In this document: piece after piece, positions 1 to 12,600 of the stretch | Layout: each line of letters starts with the position of its first letter | Position numbering within the stretch: position 1 is the first letter of the stretch | Assembly: GCA_934045075.1 (NCBI GenBank) | Contig: OW203722.1 | Span: 8,339,303 to 8,403,302, forward strand | Direction of reading: 5' to 3' | Source of the DNA: Yponomeuta sedellus | Taxonomy: Eukaryota > Arthropoda > Insecta > Lepidoptera > Yponomeutidae | DNA: 64,000 nucleotides | Translations under genes and position numbers: made by a program | Notes under the pieces: model-generated | What the model saw: the letters and a program-made list of their open reading frames with translations, nothing else | The model's database searches: none | What the model was told of the DNA's origin: nothing

Positions 1-179
1 TTAGTACGGTACGGGTTAGTGCAACAAAAAGAATATAAACTCCACTCTGACCATCTTTTCTCAAAACATCTGAAACCTAAAATGTCAGTTGCTACCTAGA
101 AGTATGATAAGACTCCATGATATATAGATAGATCAATCATTTATTCACATAAAATGATAACACGTATACAAAGGCTCAC

Positions 180-638
180 CTTCAATTTGCAGGGGAACAC
201 GGCGATGTGCTTAAACTCCTCCCGCTTCCGCTGCTTCAGCTCCTCGCGGTACTCCGTGAACCGGTCGAACAGGTGATAGATGATGTCTGCCGCGAAGATC
301 TTCACGCCGAGCTGGTCAGCCATCTCTTGAGCATCGCGTTCGATCTGGCGTAAGAAAACGCAAGTGATATACACCCATCGGCTTAAAGATGGTCGTGTGT
401 TTTAGCCTATGTACTGTAGCGGACTACTTATTGAAACTCTGGATTAGAAAAAATACTTTCTTTTTATTATCTTTTTTATCACCAAAACCTAGCCTAGCTG
501 AGAGTCTCAACACGACTGACATCTACATAAACAAAATGTAACGACATTCTTCAGATAATTTAAACTCTGCCTATACGGCCAGCTACTATAAAGAAGTATC
601 GTTACTGTACACGTCAGACTGCAGGGCACAGGCCTTCT

Positions 639-685
<47 letters not shown>

Positions 686-3600
686 GGCTTAATACCACGC
701 CTCATTATCATCATCGTCATCGTCAGGCTATACTAGTCCACTGCTGGACATAGCCCTCCCCTAAAGAGCGCCACGTTGAGCTATCATAGGGGGTAATGCC
801 CATAATCCCCACGCTGGGCATGCGGGTTGGGGATCGCAGTTCGGTGGAATTGTACTGCAGGGGGCGCTGCTGCCCACCCCCCGGTTTATGTCCCTTAGTC
901 GCCTTTTACGACACCCGCGGGAAGAATTGGGTTGGTGCTATTCTCTAGGCCGACACCACTCAGCAGGCGGCCACCACCGATACCACGCCTGCCTGCTTAA
1001 TATCCAGTGAACATACCCAACAATGTTAAATCGTTGCATTGGATAGTTATCTTTTTTCCAAAATAATAAATAAGTATCCCTGCATCCTGGACATAATTTT
1101 TTTTTCAATTTTCAATTGTGGCTGGAGAAATAAAGATTTTTGTATTTGTATTGGTCCTTCACACATGGTTAAAATAAACATTATGTTTTGTTTAATAAAA
1201 AAATAATAACGTTAGCAGAGCAGAATCTCCAGCCACACTAGGGAAAAAATACGAATTTATTGATTGATCGAGCATACACTAACTAACCTTCACGTCGAAG
1301 GCCAGGATGGTGGCATACTGCGAGTCGTGTTCCAACATGGCGGAGGCCTTCATGACGTCACGCTTCACCACCGGACCTATCCTGATCGCCGAGTACTGTT
1401 GGCAGAAATAAAACGGTATCATTTAAATGATTCAATAACTGTGAATTGTTTGGAAAAAACAAATATACTGAACTGCATAAATATTTTAATATGACTTATA
1501 AATACTTTTATATATCCAGTGCCACTCTCATAGTTAGGACGAATCCAATGTCACTTCTCAAGCAAAAAAAAATACCATCCTTTGGCCTGTGTTCAGCAAT
1601 AAAAATCGTTATTGTAGGGACTGGAAATATAAAAATAATCAAATTAAGTAGTACAATTGATCAGCAGAACATTCCAAATAAATCAGTAGTTTTGCTATTG
1701 AATTTCAATGGTTCTCTAAAATAAACAGCAGGAAATCCTAAATAAAAATATAAAGCGATACACCTAACAATATTATCATGAGCAAGACGGACTGAATGAA
1801 CTGGTTTACATGTTACACTGTAACTATTTTATTACGGCTACTTTTAAAGTTCCGTACCCGATGGGTACAATAGAAAACCTATATTGCTATGCCTGTGACG
1901 TGTAGATGTTCCTCTGAACTATAAAGGGATTTATCTTTTGAACTGGACTAGATAGATTGCAATAAAAACTAAAGTACTTTTTAGTCAAAGAAACGTAAAA
2001 TAAACGTGATATTTGTTTTTACTCTGATACCTAAAAAAATCATCCCTTCTATTCGAAAAGTATTGCTGTGCTTTTCCGTAAGTCGGTGCACAATAGCTCT
2101 TTTCCGATAGCAACTTTTTAGAGGGCTAAAATGAGAATTGAATTTGGAACATATATCATTCATAGAAATTGAACACATTGTATAAATAAAAAAAATATAT
2201 TTATTCTAGGCTTTTAGTCCGGATTTACTTACGGGTGTTGTTATATCGGAAAAGTCCGACCAGGTTTCGCTCCGATTCGCAGAGCTTAATCATGGTGAGC
2301 AGAGACGGAGCTCGCGTCGTCGGTTGCTTGTCTCACACTGACAAGCAACCGAATAACAACACCCGTAAGTAAATCCGGACTAAAAGTCTACAATGTGTTG
2401 TGATTACGAAAGTTTTAGTTCAAAAATATTTAGGGCGACTTGCACCACGGGCTTAAATAGCATTTAACTTTATGATGAACAGAATTTTCAATTTAAATCA
2501 CTGTTTCGTCTTGCACCATAAAACGTCAGTGCTTATGTAACGATTAACAACTGTCAAAGTTAAATACCCGATATCACCTATTTAGCGGACCTAAATCTTG
2601 ATTAGTGAGTGAAGAAACGTGAAATTGATAAAGCTGTCAATCCGTGATTTCCGCTACGAACGAACGAATATTATATTTTGAAAACACATGGATTATTCCG
2701 ATGACGATGAAGAAATTGTGGAGTTGATAAGTCGGCCCATAATGTGGGATTTTTTTCCGCGCACAAACCTTTTCGAAGCCCTTTCTGAAGAAAAGTTTCA
2801 ATGCCAGTTCAGATAAAAAAAGCAATTGTTTTGGCATTGATTCTACTACATTAACCAACAGATCTTGCTCTTCCCTAGTGAAGTTGGGTGCACGGTTTCT
2901 ACCTTTCTTGTTTTGCTCACTCATTATAATTAGCAAAGCAAACAGTAAAGTAAAAGTTCGAAAGCTGTCAAAAAGTTGATCACGTTTCAACTCACGCAGA
3001 CTCTTGTCATGAATTCATAGACAAACTAAACGTGTTACATTGAAAAGCTTTTGCCAGTTCTTATCATCGAGAGACAACATATAACGAAACGTTCTGTGCT
3101 GTTTAACCGACATAATTAGTAAAATATAATTTAAAAAGCTTCGTGCAAGACACCTCTAATCATATTTATGCTAAACGTGTTTAGTGAGTTAATCATGTTT
3201 AGTTAATTGTATTTAGTAAGCTGTTTAATGGGAACATGGTGCAAGTCACCCTTATTCTACTTTCAAGTTTTACATTAAGGGCTGATTTTTCAACAGTCAG
3301 ATAACTTTTATCTGAGGAATAAAAATGGCGGTTTGACATAATTTTCATACATAAGCTGTCAAACCGCCATTTTTATTCCTCAGATAAAAGTTATCCGACT
3401 GTTGAAAAATCAGGCCTAAATCGTTTCCGTTAAACTAAATGATATTTTGTTGAATGAATTGCTCGCTGGTACGTGACGGCTGCACGGCGCGGGGACCCGC
3501 GCTAAGAAAAAAAAACAAAAGAGCGCGCATGACGTCCCTAATTTTGTAATCAGTACAATACAGGTACTTTATTGTATTTTGCAAAAATAATGAGTTCTAC

Positions 3601-6600
3601 GTCGAGTTATGAAAGTGACAACGCATTAACTCTTAAAACAACAACTATTTACATGCCTTTTTTTTATTAAATATATTCATTATTACATTACCCCGTCTCT
3701 TATCTGTTTCCTCATAGACAGGGGATGAGAAACAGAGTATATAATTCGAGAGAAAATTATTTTTACCTCGGGCGATGTACTTTGAATCGTAGTCTTGGAA
3801 AGTAGCGCCCTCGCGATAATAAATACTATTTTTCTCTCTTGTCACACAATGTACTATTTTACATATTTTGTCCTTTTATTCTTTTTTTACTGCACTAACC
3901 CGTGCTAAGGACCATTTTAAAAACCTATTTAGAGGTTAAAAATTCCACCCAGAGGTTCGAAATTTCACTGATGCCGGTGAGTCGCCCATTAGCTCAGTTG
4001 GAAAGAGCGCTGGCACGGATAGCCAGAGGTCACCGGTTCGAATCCCGGCATGGGCGGAATTTTAAACCTCTAAATAGGTTTTTAAAATTGTCCTTAGCAA
4101 GGGTTAGTGCATTAAAAAAAAAGAATATAATCATGTGGGTACAACGATATCATTCCGATGTAAAACCTAACTGCAAAGTAGGTAGTCGGGGCTGCAAGTG
4201 ATGCAAATTACTTCAGCCAGATGTCGCTGCCTTTACGTAATACAGAGAATATTGTAAAGAGGTTCGAAATTTCATTGATGCCGGTGAGTCGCCCATTAGC
4301 TCAGTTGGAAAGAGCGCTGACACGGATAGCTAGAGTTCGCGGGTTCGAATCCCGGCATGGCTGGAATTTTTAACCTCTAAATAGGTTTTTAATATTTTGT
4401 CCTACTGTTTTGGCGGCGTCGCACAGACAAAACTACAGACGGGCGTATCTGGCGAAACTATAAGTTTCTTCTTGACTACGGAACTCTAAAAACCGCCACT
4501 AAAAAGGGCCAAGTGCGAGTTAGACTTCCGCAACCAAGGTGACTGAAAGAAAATACAAGTTTGCGAGGTAAATCCGTAACTTACACAAAACTCGGTGCGT
4601 GAATCCCATTCGCACTTGGCCGATATATTTTATGAGGCTAAATACCATCAGAATAACTCACTGGGATTTTACTGGCTTTAAGGAACTCGAGCAGGGCTTC
4701 GAGCGAGCCGAGCGTGGAAGCTTGCACGTAGACGCCGCGTTCGGATAGCTTGATCGAGGAGAGAGCGGATTTCAGCTCGCGTGCCACTTCCTCTCTGAAA
4801 TTTAATTTAAGTTTATAGTTTGACTCAATCGCAGATGTCTTGTTAGTTCTTGCGGCTTGCGGGTGTTTGTTCGGAAGGAAGGTTTGATTTATCTTCTATC
4901 TGTACATATACTATAATAAATATGTAGGGACGATGTATTGGATATTCATCAGAAACTGTTTGCGGGTGATGTAAGGAGTAACATAAGGTAAGAGTATTCG
5001 GTATTGTACACACTAGAAAATAATTAGAGACAACAGTAGCAAAAGAAGAGGTACAATTGGCAGCCTTATTGCTGATAGCAATTTGGAGTACATACTAGAA
5101 ACTCAATGTTTTAGTTAGGACATTATGTTCTATTACTATATGGGCATGAACCGATGACTTTTTTAAATTTCAAAGTTACGTACATTTGCGAATTTGTAGT
5201 CTCAATACCACACGCTAACGGTGAAGGAAAACGTCGTCAGGAAACCCGCGGCATGGTTGGCTAAGCACCAACCTTGCCGACCAAGGCCAACAAGCTGTCG
5301 GGATGGTATAGGTGCTGGGCAAGCCTACACCATCTAAAAAAATGTCCCAGGCACTGCAGCGTCCGAGTGGTCCCTTCACCCATCTAGTGTGAGTGAAGAT
5401 GCCAATGGACGCTGTATAAATAATCTCATTACGTGGCTGCAGAGGCCAATGTTATGTTCTATGACATTTTTAGTTTCCATTAGTGTCCGAAGATTTTACG
5501 ATCAACGTAATTTGCGCTTCTGCTGAATGTACTTATTTTTCTGTGTCGATTGACTTGCTCGTGTGTCGCTGGGTCGTGTGTAACTATTCCGATAGCACGA
5601 TATTTCTTCAGTAACAGCAAATTTAGAAGACAACAAAAAAGGTTATCACTTTTAGCAATAAGCTCGCCTTTGTGCATGTTATTTCTTATGTAAATTTTCG
5701 TGTGAAATAAAGTATTATTTAATTTGACTGTTCATTTATGAACAAACTTTCTGTCGCTCGCTTCCCATGCAAAATGCATTGAATGTGTAGTCCGCCTGAC
5801 GGATGTTCTGTGTAATCACGTCGAATTTCAGTCGCGTATTTTCGGCATAGTGCCCAGACACTCACGACCTAGGTCATAAAAACACAATTGCTTAAAACAC
5901 TGACTGAAAAACTGTTTGATAGATATTTTACAAGGAAACGACGCAACCACAAAATAAAACGCCTCTGGTGTTTTAGGGCAATCGTGTTATTACAAATAGG
6001 GCCGTAAGTGTTTCCTATCCAAACATTATATTTACAGTATTTTATTGTGCATTCGAAAATAAATTGTGGCAGATATTAGGGCCACTGTCCACACAAAAAA
6101 CTACAAAACCTTTTCTTTTTCAATATTGAAATATGTGGAAAAATAAATTCACAACGATAGTGTAAATATTGCTGAAAAAATTACATATTAAACTATTTTT
6201 AGCCCACGGTAATTTTTATCGTAGGATTAGAAGGAGAATGAAGAATTTACAAAAAAATGTTTTATCTCATTGAAGAGGCCATGTAAAAGTTTTTTTTCTT
6301 TACGTCTAATATATATTTAAAACTGTCTAAACTGTAGAAAACGCGCCCTACAAATAAAATCAATGTAAAGTATCTTTTCTCAATTCCCTATTATTTTAAA
6401 CAATTTCAATCATGGCAGTGTAAAGTAACTTACTTTAAGATATCGACTTCATCTGGCTTCTGGGCCACAAGCAGATTGAGACCAGCTATCGCCTTCTCCA
6501 ACTCCTTGGCGGCGATCTTCACTCCCTGGGCACCTACCACCTCTTTGTGCTCGATGTAAGCGTTCTGGACAGAAAGAAATTCGTTAGATAAAGTTATCCA

Positions 6601-9600
6601 TATCAACACTTGTATGTCCCCACTGCTGGGGCTCGGGTCTCTTCCTGCATCGCAGGAAGGTTAGGCCATACTCCACCACAGGGGCCAAGTCCGGGTTGGT
6701 GGAGGATTGTAACACATTGGCGGGCCTTACTGTCAGAAGCTATCAAGAAGATAAAGTTAAAACCTATTTAGAGGCTAAAAATTTCACCCATGCCGGGATT
6801 CGAACCCGTACCGAGCTATCTGGCACGGATAGCCAGAGGTTGCGGGTTCGAATCCCGGCATGGGTGAAATTTTTAGCCTCTAAATAGGTTTTTAAATTTG
6901 TTCCTTAGCACGGGTTAGTGCATTAAAAATAAAAATAGTGTAAGATAAAGTTATGACGACCTCTGTGGCGCAGCGGTAGCGCATTTCCCTACCATAGAAG
7001 AGGTCCCGGGTTCGGATCCCGGCTGGGGACAAAAAACCCCCAGGTCTTGGATGTTTACATGTTTGTGATGTCATTGTTTCTGGTTCCCACGACACAGGGT
7101 ATCCTAGTGTGGGGTCAGAAGTAACGTATGTGCCTGTTTGTAAATGTTATGTTATATACGCTGAAATCTGGGTGGTTTGAAAGCCGCGAATTGAGTTGAG
7201 AAACTTTGCATTTATTCCCCAGCACATAGCAGCATAGACTAATCTGTGGAGCATTTACCTTCACTCGCAGCTCCTTCATGGGCTGCGGCATGAGCAGTGA
7301 GCGGATCTGCGTGACGATGGGCCCGTCCGTGCCGGCGCATACGATGGTATCGCCCTCGTGCAGCGTGCCATTTATCAGAATCGTGTCGATGGTCGTGCCG
7401 AGGCCGGGAATCGCCTTCACCTGAAGACAGATGAGACGTTTAGCGAGTGTAATTGCACTTTGTTTTTTTAATACGTGCTGACACTTAACTTTCTCCCGTG
7501 ACTCAGGACCCGTATTGGGTCTTGGCCTCCGAGCTGACACTAAAACTTAGATATATTTCAACTTAGATATATTCAGCTTTGGTGTGCATGGAAATAAACT
7601 GTTAATCAATGATGTCCCTGTCAAGTTACTTAATTGTGCTAGGTCATTCATTCAATCTCCAAAATCATTCAATGTTATCATTGACAGATAGCTAAAGTCT
7701 GTTTTAATGTTGGAAAACTCTGAGTTTTACTATTTACGACATTATTTTTCCACTCCATGGGAGTTAGTAGTAGTTCTTGTACGACATATTTATCCTGTTC
7801 AAAGTTCCTTTTCCTTGGAACTAGAACGAATCGTTCAAAGGACCTCTACAAAATCAATCCACAATGATTTCTTATGCGTGCGTGCGACTATGGGTGAACA
7901 TTTGTATTATCCGAGTAAAAAACAAGCAGGTTGCACTTACCCAGTCACGCCCAACGTGACTCGACCGATTGAATAAATGACTGACTTGACTGACTGACCG
8001 ACCGACCGACCGACCGACCGACCGACCGACCGACCGACCGACCGACCGACCGACCGACCGACCGACCGACCGCCCGCCCGCCCGACCGACCGACCGACCG
8101 ACCGACCGACCGACCGACCGACCGACTGACTGACTGACTCACAGATTGAATGGACGAAGAAAATAGTCGAAATGACAATAGTATATTTCATTACAAGTGC
8201 GGAAAGGCCGTCATTGCAAAGAGTTCCGACAAATGTCTACCCGAGCCGAGGCGCAGCCGAAGGCGAGGGTTGACAGTCGGAACAAGTATACTAAGCAGTA
8301 TTATACTTGTTCCGAAAAATATAACCAGAGATTTTTTTTTCTTCACCCATTATAGTAGGCAAAGGGAACTATGCCCATACAGCCAAGTCTTCAGTAGAAT
8401 TTTTTTATTGATATAATATGAAAATGAAATTTAATGAGATGAAATGACATGAAACCTAACTTAACTCATTCAATCAAATCATTAAATGTGATATTGAAAC
8501 AAATTAGTAGCTCATATGATTTTTTTTTTAGTAAAAACTTCATGGTTGGTTTTTCTTTTTAATAGACATTATTTTGACAGTTGGGAAAGAAAACGCACGA
8601 GTGCGGGAAAGGTAAAAAAAAAGCACGAGTGTGTAATAGCCCACATCCCGCACGCTATACGTCCCTGTAATACGCCACTTTTTGAGCAACTGTATTAAAA
8701 AAGCTTCTTACCTCAAGTACAGTGGCGAGCAGTTGTTCGGAGAACACGAGCCGCTTGTGCAGCGGTCCTTCGCACGCCTGCACTATCATAGCGAGGAGGT
8801 TGCCCATACCCTCGCCGGTCACGGCCGACGTGGGCACGAGTGACACATAACTGCGGGGGTCCGGGTTCTCGAAGAACAGCGCGGCGTTCAGACCCTGCGG
8901 GCAAGTGTAGAGTTAGTTTTTCCTTCACTCCAGCTATCATTTATCAGTGATGAGGTACAGCGATTAGTACATTTGTGATGTGATGCAGAGGAATTGGCTC
9001 GCTGCAAGACTCGCAGCTGTAAGGCGACCAGTGCCATGGCGGTCTTTGTGTAAGATGCTTTTTTTGCATTGGTTACTGCTTTAGTCAGACGGACAAAAAC
9101 TGCTTAGTAACTCAGGATAGGCCGTCGTAGAAAGTCGAAATAATTATTCAATTGAAATTTACCACCTTTTGAGAAAGTCAACCAATGAAAAATTCGTACT
9201 GCCCATGGCCGTTTATGGTTATACAGAAGCACCCCATCTGATCGCTGGGAACAGTGTTAGTTAAAATAAATTTCCAGTGATGCTTGACAATATTTAATTC
9301 GTAAATATTGGGACAGAGGGAGTAAGTAATACAGATAGTTGAAGTATTCCATTATCTACTCCTGGTTCCATCATCACCTCAATGATACCAAACTATTGCA
9401 TTGATTGCCATTTGAATACACTAGCAAAGTTTTAAATCAACACAACAATGAAGTAGGTGAAAATGTAACACCTAGATTTTCTTACAATAAGCGTGGTAAA
9501 CAGCAATCATCCCAGATTTTGGTTTTGCAGGAGTATTTGCTCCAAGTAAAGAAAATAGTTCCACTAGAGGGTTTAGTGCGGGAGGACGCAAGTGGGATAG

Positions 9601-12600
9601 AATAGAATAGAACAGAACAGAACAGAACAGAACAGAACAGAACAGAACAGAACAGAACAGAACAGAACAGAACAGAACAGAACAGAACAGAACAGAACAG
9701 AACAGAACAGAACAGAACAGAACAGAACAGAACAGAACAGAACAGAACAGAACAGAACAGAACAGAACAGAACAGAACAGAATAGAATAGAATAGAATAG
9801 CGATTGAACACGCGCTCATGAACTTGTAAAAGTTCATCAGCGCTGATGGAAGGCATCCGCCGGGAGAATCCTCTCCCGTGCAAACAAACTGCATTTGTAC
9901 TGAAGTTAAAGAGTTGATCAGCTCACCTGCTCAGCGAATTGCAGAATAACATCCTTAGAACGCTTGTCAAACTCCATCTGCGTGTTAGTCTGCTGTAGTT
10001 TCAGTATATCTCTGATATCCTTACGCTGGGCACTTTGCCAGTCGTAGAGCCGGTCGATCTTGTTCAGTGCTACTAAGAATGGAGTCTTCTTCTGTTTAAG
10101 CATGTTTATCGACTCAATGGTTTGGGGCTCGAGACCATGCATTATGTCTACTACCTGTAAGAGAAGAGAGTAACGTTAAGAGTAAAATTGGACTCCTCTA
10201 AACTGGATAGCTATATCGAGGATCTAAGTGCAAGTCTGTATGGTGTGAGTGGCCAATGAGTGAATATGTCCGAACATAGAAGAGGAATGTAGGAATGCCT
10301 GAGAGTAAGAATAAACAAAAAACAAAAATGTTTATTGAGCAATAATAACAATAACATGTACAATTAAGTAACTCTGAACCTCAAACTAAGTCAAATATCG
10401 GAGCACATTGATGCATTCAGGGTGAACTTAAATCTATCACAACAGCGGAGTGTACAGAATGTGTGTTAGTGATAGAAAAGCAATCACCTCAGACTAAGAA
10501 TGTGTGTTACTGGCAGCTGAGTGAAAATAACTGTGGATAGAAGAAAAAATCTCGGAATATGAACGCGTGTTAATCTCGGCTGAGATCAGGAAAGGAGTAA
10601 TTTCAGAATAAGAGCGTATGTTATTGCCAGGTAGATAAGAATGACAGAATAGGAATAACCAAAAATATAAGAATGTATGTTAGCAGCATCCAATTGAGGA
10701 TGACTGAGTACAGGAAAGGAATAGCCCCTGAATAATATTGTGTTATAGTGGCGGCTGCTTGAGAATGGCTGAGGACAGAAATGGAATAAACTCAGAATGA
10801 GAATGTGTGTTGTGTTAGGCTAGGTTAGGTTGCTGGATTGAAGTCAGATAATAAAGACCACTTATGTCAAGAAATCTACGAATATGAACTGATGCAAAGT
10901 ATTAATAATAAGAAAATATTTCGTGACGAAGCTCTAGTTCAACTTACAAGTATAGCAATGTCGCACAGCGATGACCCTCTGTTCCTGAGATTGCTGAAGG
11001 ACTCGTGGCCGGGCGTGTCAATGATGAGCAGACCCGGCAACTTGAAGCTTATTTCAGTCACCTGGAGACAAAGTACAGAAATGTGTTAAGGAACACGGAG
11101 TACAGAAATGTATTAAGCAGCACAAAAACAACAAACTTTGGTTGAGTCGGAAGAGGGCCGTGATGTTGCACTTTTGTTAATGAAACTAATGTTTTGTCGC
11201 ATCACCTAATTGGTCGACGACCGGGAAAGAAAGTGAAATAAAATTATTTACCCCGAAAAATTAGAGTCAAAATCTTGTATATAATTAAAATTAGAGTCCT
11301 AACATAGCAACTTGAGAGATATATTATTAGAAAGATCTTAGATTTTATTTTTGTTTTGGTGTATCCTTATATAAACGTTCCATTGCACGGCACAGGCTTT
11401 CTCTCAGAGAAAGAGTATGGGCTTAATTAGCGCTCAGGTATACGAACACCTCAGAGATTCAGGATGTTTTCCTTAACAATTAGCGAGAGGTATTGCTATG
11501 ATAACTTCACAAACATACATACTTAGAAAACAAAGACTTATTACATGCCATGCATCCTGACGTTTGCGAAAACAATTGGTTAACTTAAACAACTTTAAGT
11601 TAATCTATGTGTCCATACAAAATTTCCCATTGTTATTTTACGATCATATTAATTTTTTTTCACTCCATGTTTCTGGTGAAAAGGAAGGAAAGGAAAGGAA
11701 GGCTCAGCTGCTGCGTAATGCAGCAGCTGAGCTCAAGACGGTGTCGTCTTGGACGTAGGTGCGACGCAGTTTGTCCAGGATCTTGGACCAAAAGCTGTAA
11801 AACTATTCAAATAGAATAGAGTTATTAAGCTGAAAAGTACAGCTTACCCCTTTGACATGCTTTGTCTGCTCTTTAATGTTTTCAATAGGAACATTGGTGG
11901 CACCAATCTGCTGCGTGATCCCGCCAGCCTCCCCATCTTGGACATTGGTGCGCCGCAGTTTGTCCAAGATTTTGGTCTTGCCGGTGTCTACGTGGCCCAA
12001 GACGCATACCACGGCCGCGCGGAGTGGATTGTTAGTCTTGTTCTTCTCATTTTCTTCTTTGCGTTTCTGTTGGACAACATAAATAACAACAATAATTTCC
12101 ACACAACATAATCACTTGACCTGGTCCCAAACTAAGATACCCTGTACTATGGTAGTCAGGCAAGGACGTCACAAACATGGAGATACACTAAGACAGATCG
12201 AACCCACGACCTCTGTCTTAGTACCTAAGCGCCTTAACGGCAAGACCAATGAGGCAGTCGTCATTATCATCAAAATATAGTTTTAAAAGGGTCAAAGTTA
12301 ATAGATAAAAGGCCACTGGTTTAGGTACAGTACGAGCCAGATGGGCCTTGCCATCCTAGACTGTCTGTTGTATGAATGGTGATGGTTTTCCTATAAATAA
12401 ATTAGTCATTTTTATGATCGTTGTTTTAACACCTTCAAGCTAGAGGTACACTGTTCTATTACACTACTAGTGTAACTTATCAGAATAGTTCTTGAAAGGG
12501 GATTTATTTTGTGCGTCATTGTACCAGTAATTTTGCATAACATGACGTTTTTTTATTTAAGACATTTTACTAGTAAGACTATTTTACTTTTCAGAAGTTT

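Noticed and set aside
3984..4361. Functional tRNA-Ile or tRNA-Ser genes
   Set aside because: No U33, acceptor mismatch and dispersed repeat copies with the same faults; treated as pseudo-tRNA cores of a repeat.
7937..8191. Reading frames of RSVG repeats resembling an RS-rich protein
   Set aside because: Produced by the (ACCG)n array in an eIF5B intron; all frames across such an array are open.
9472..9894. FCSVL-repeat frames resembling a membrane protein
   Set aside because: Direct translation of the (AACAG)n array; no start context or homology.
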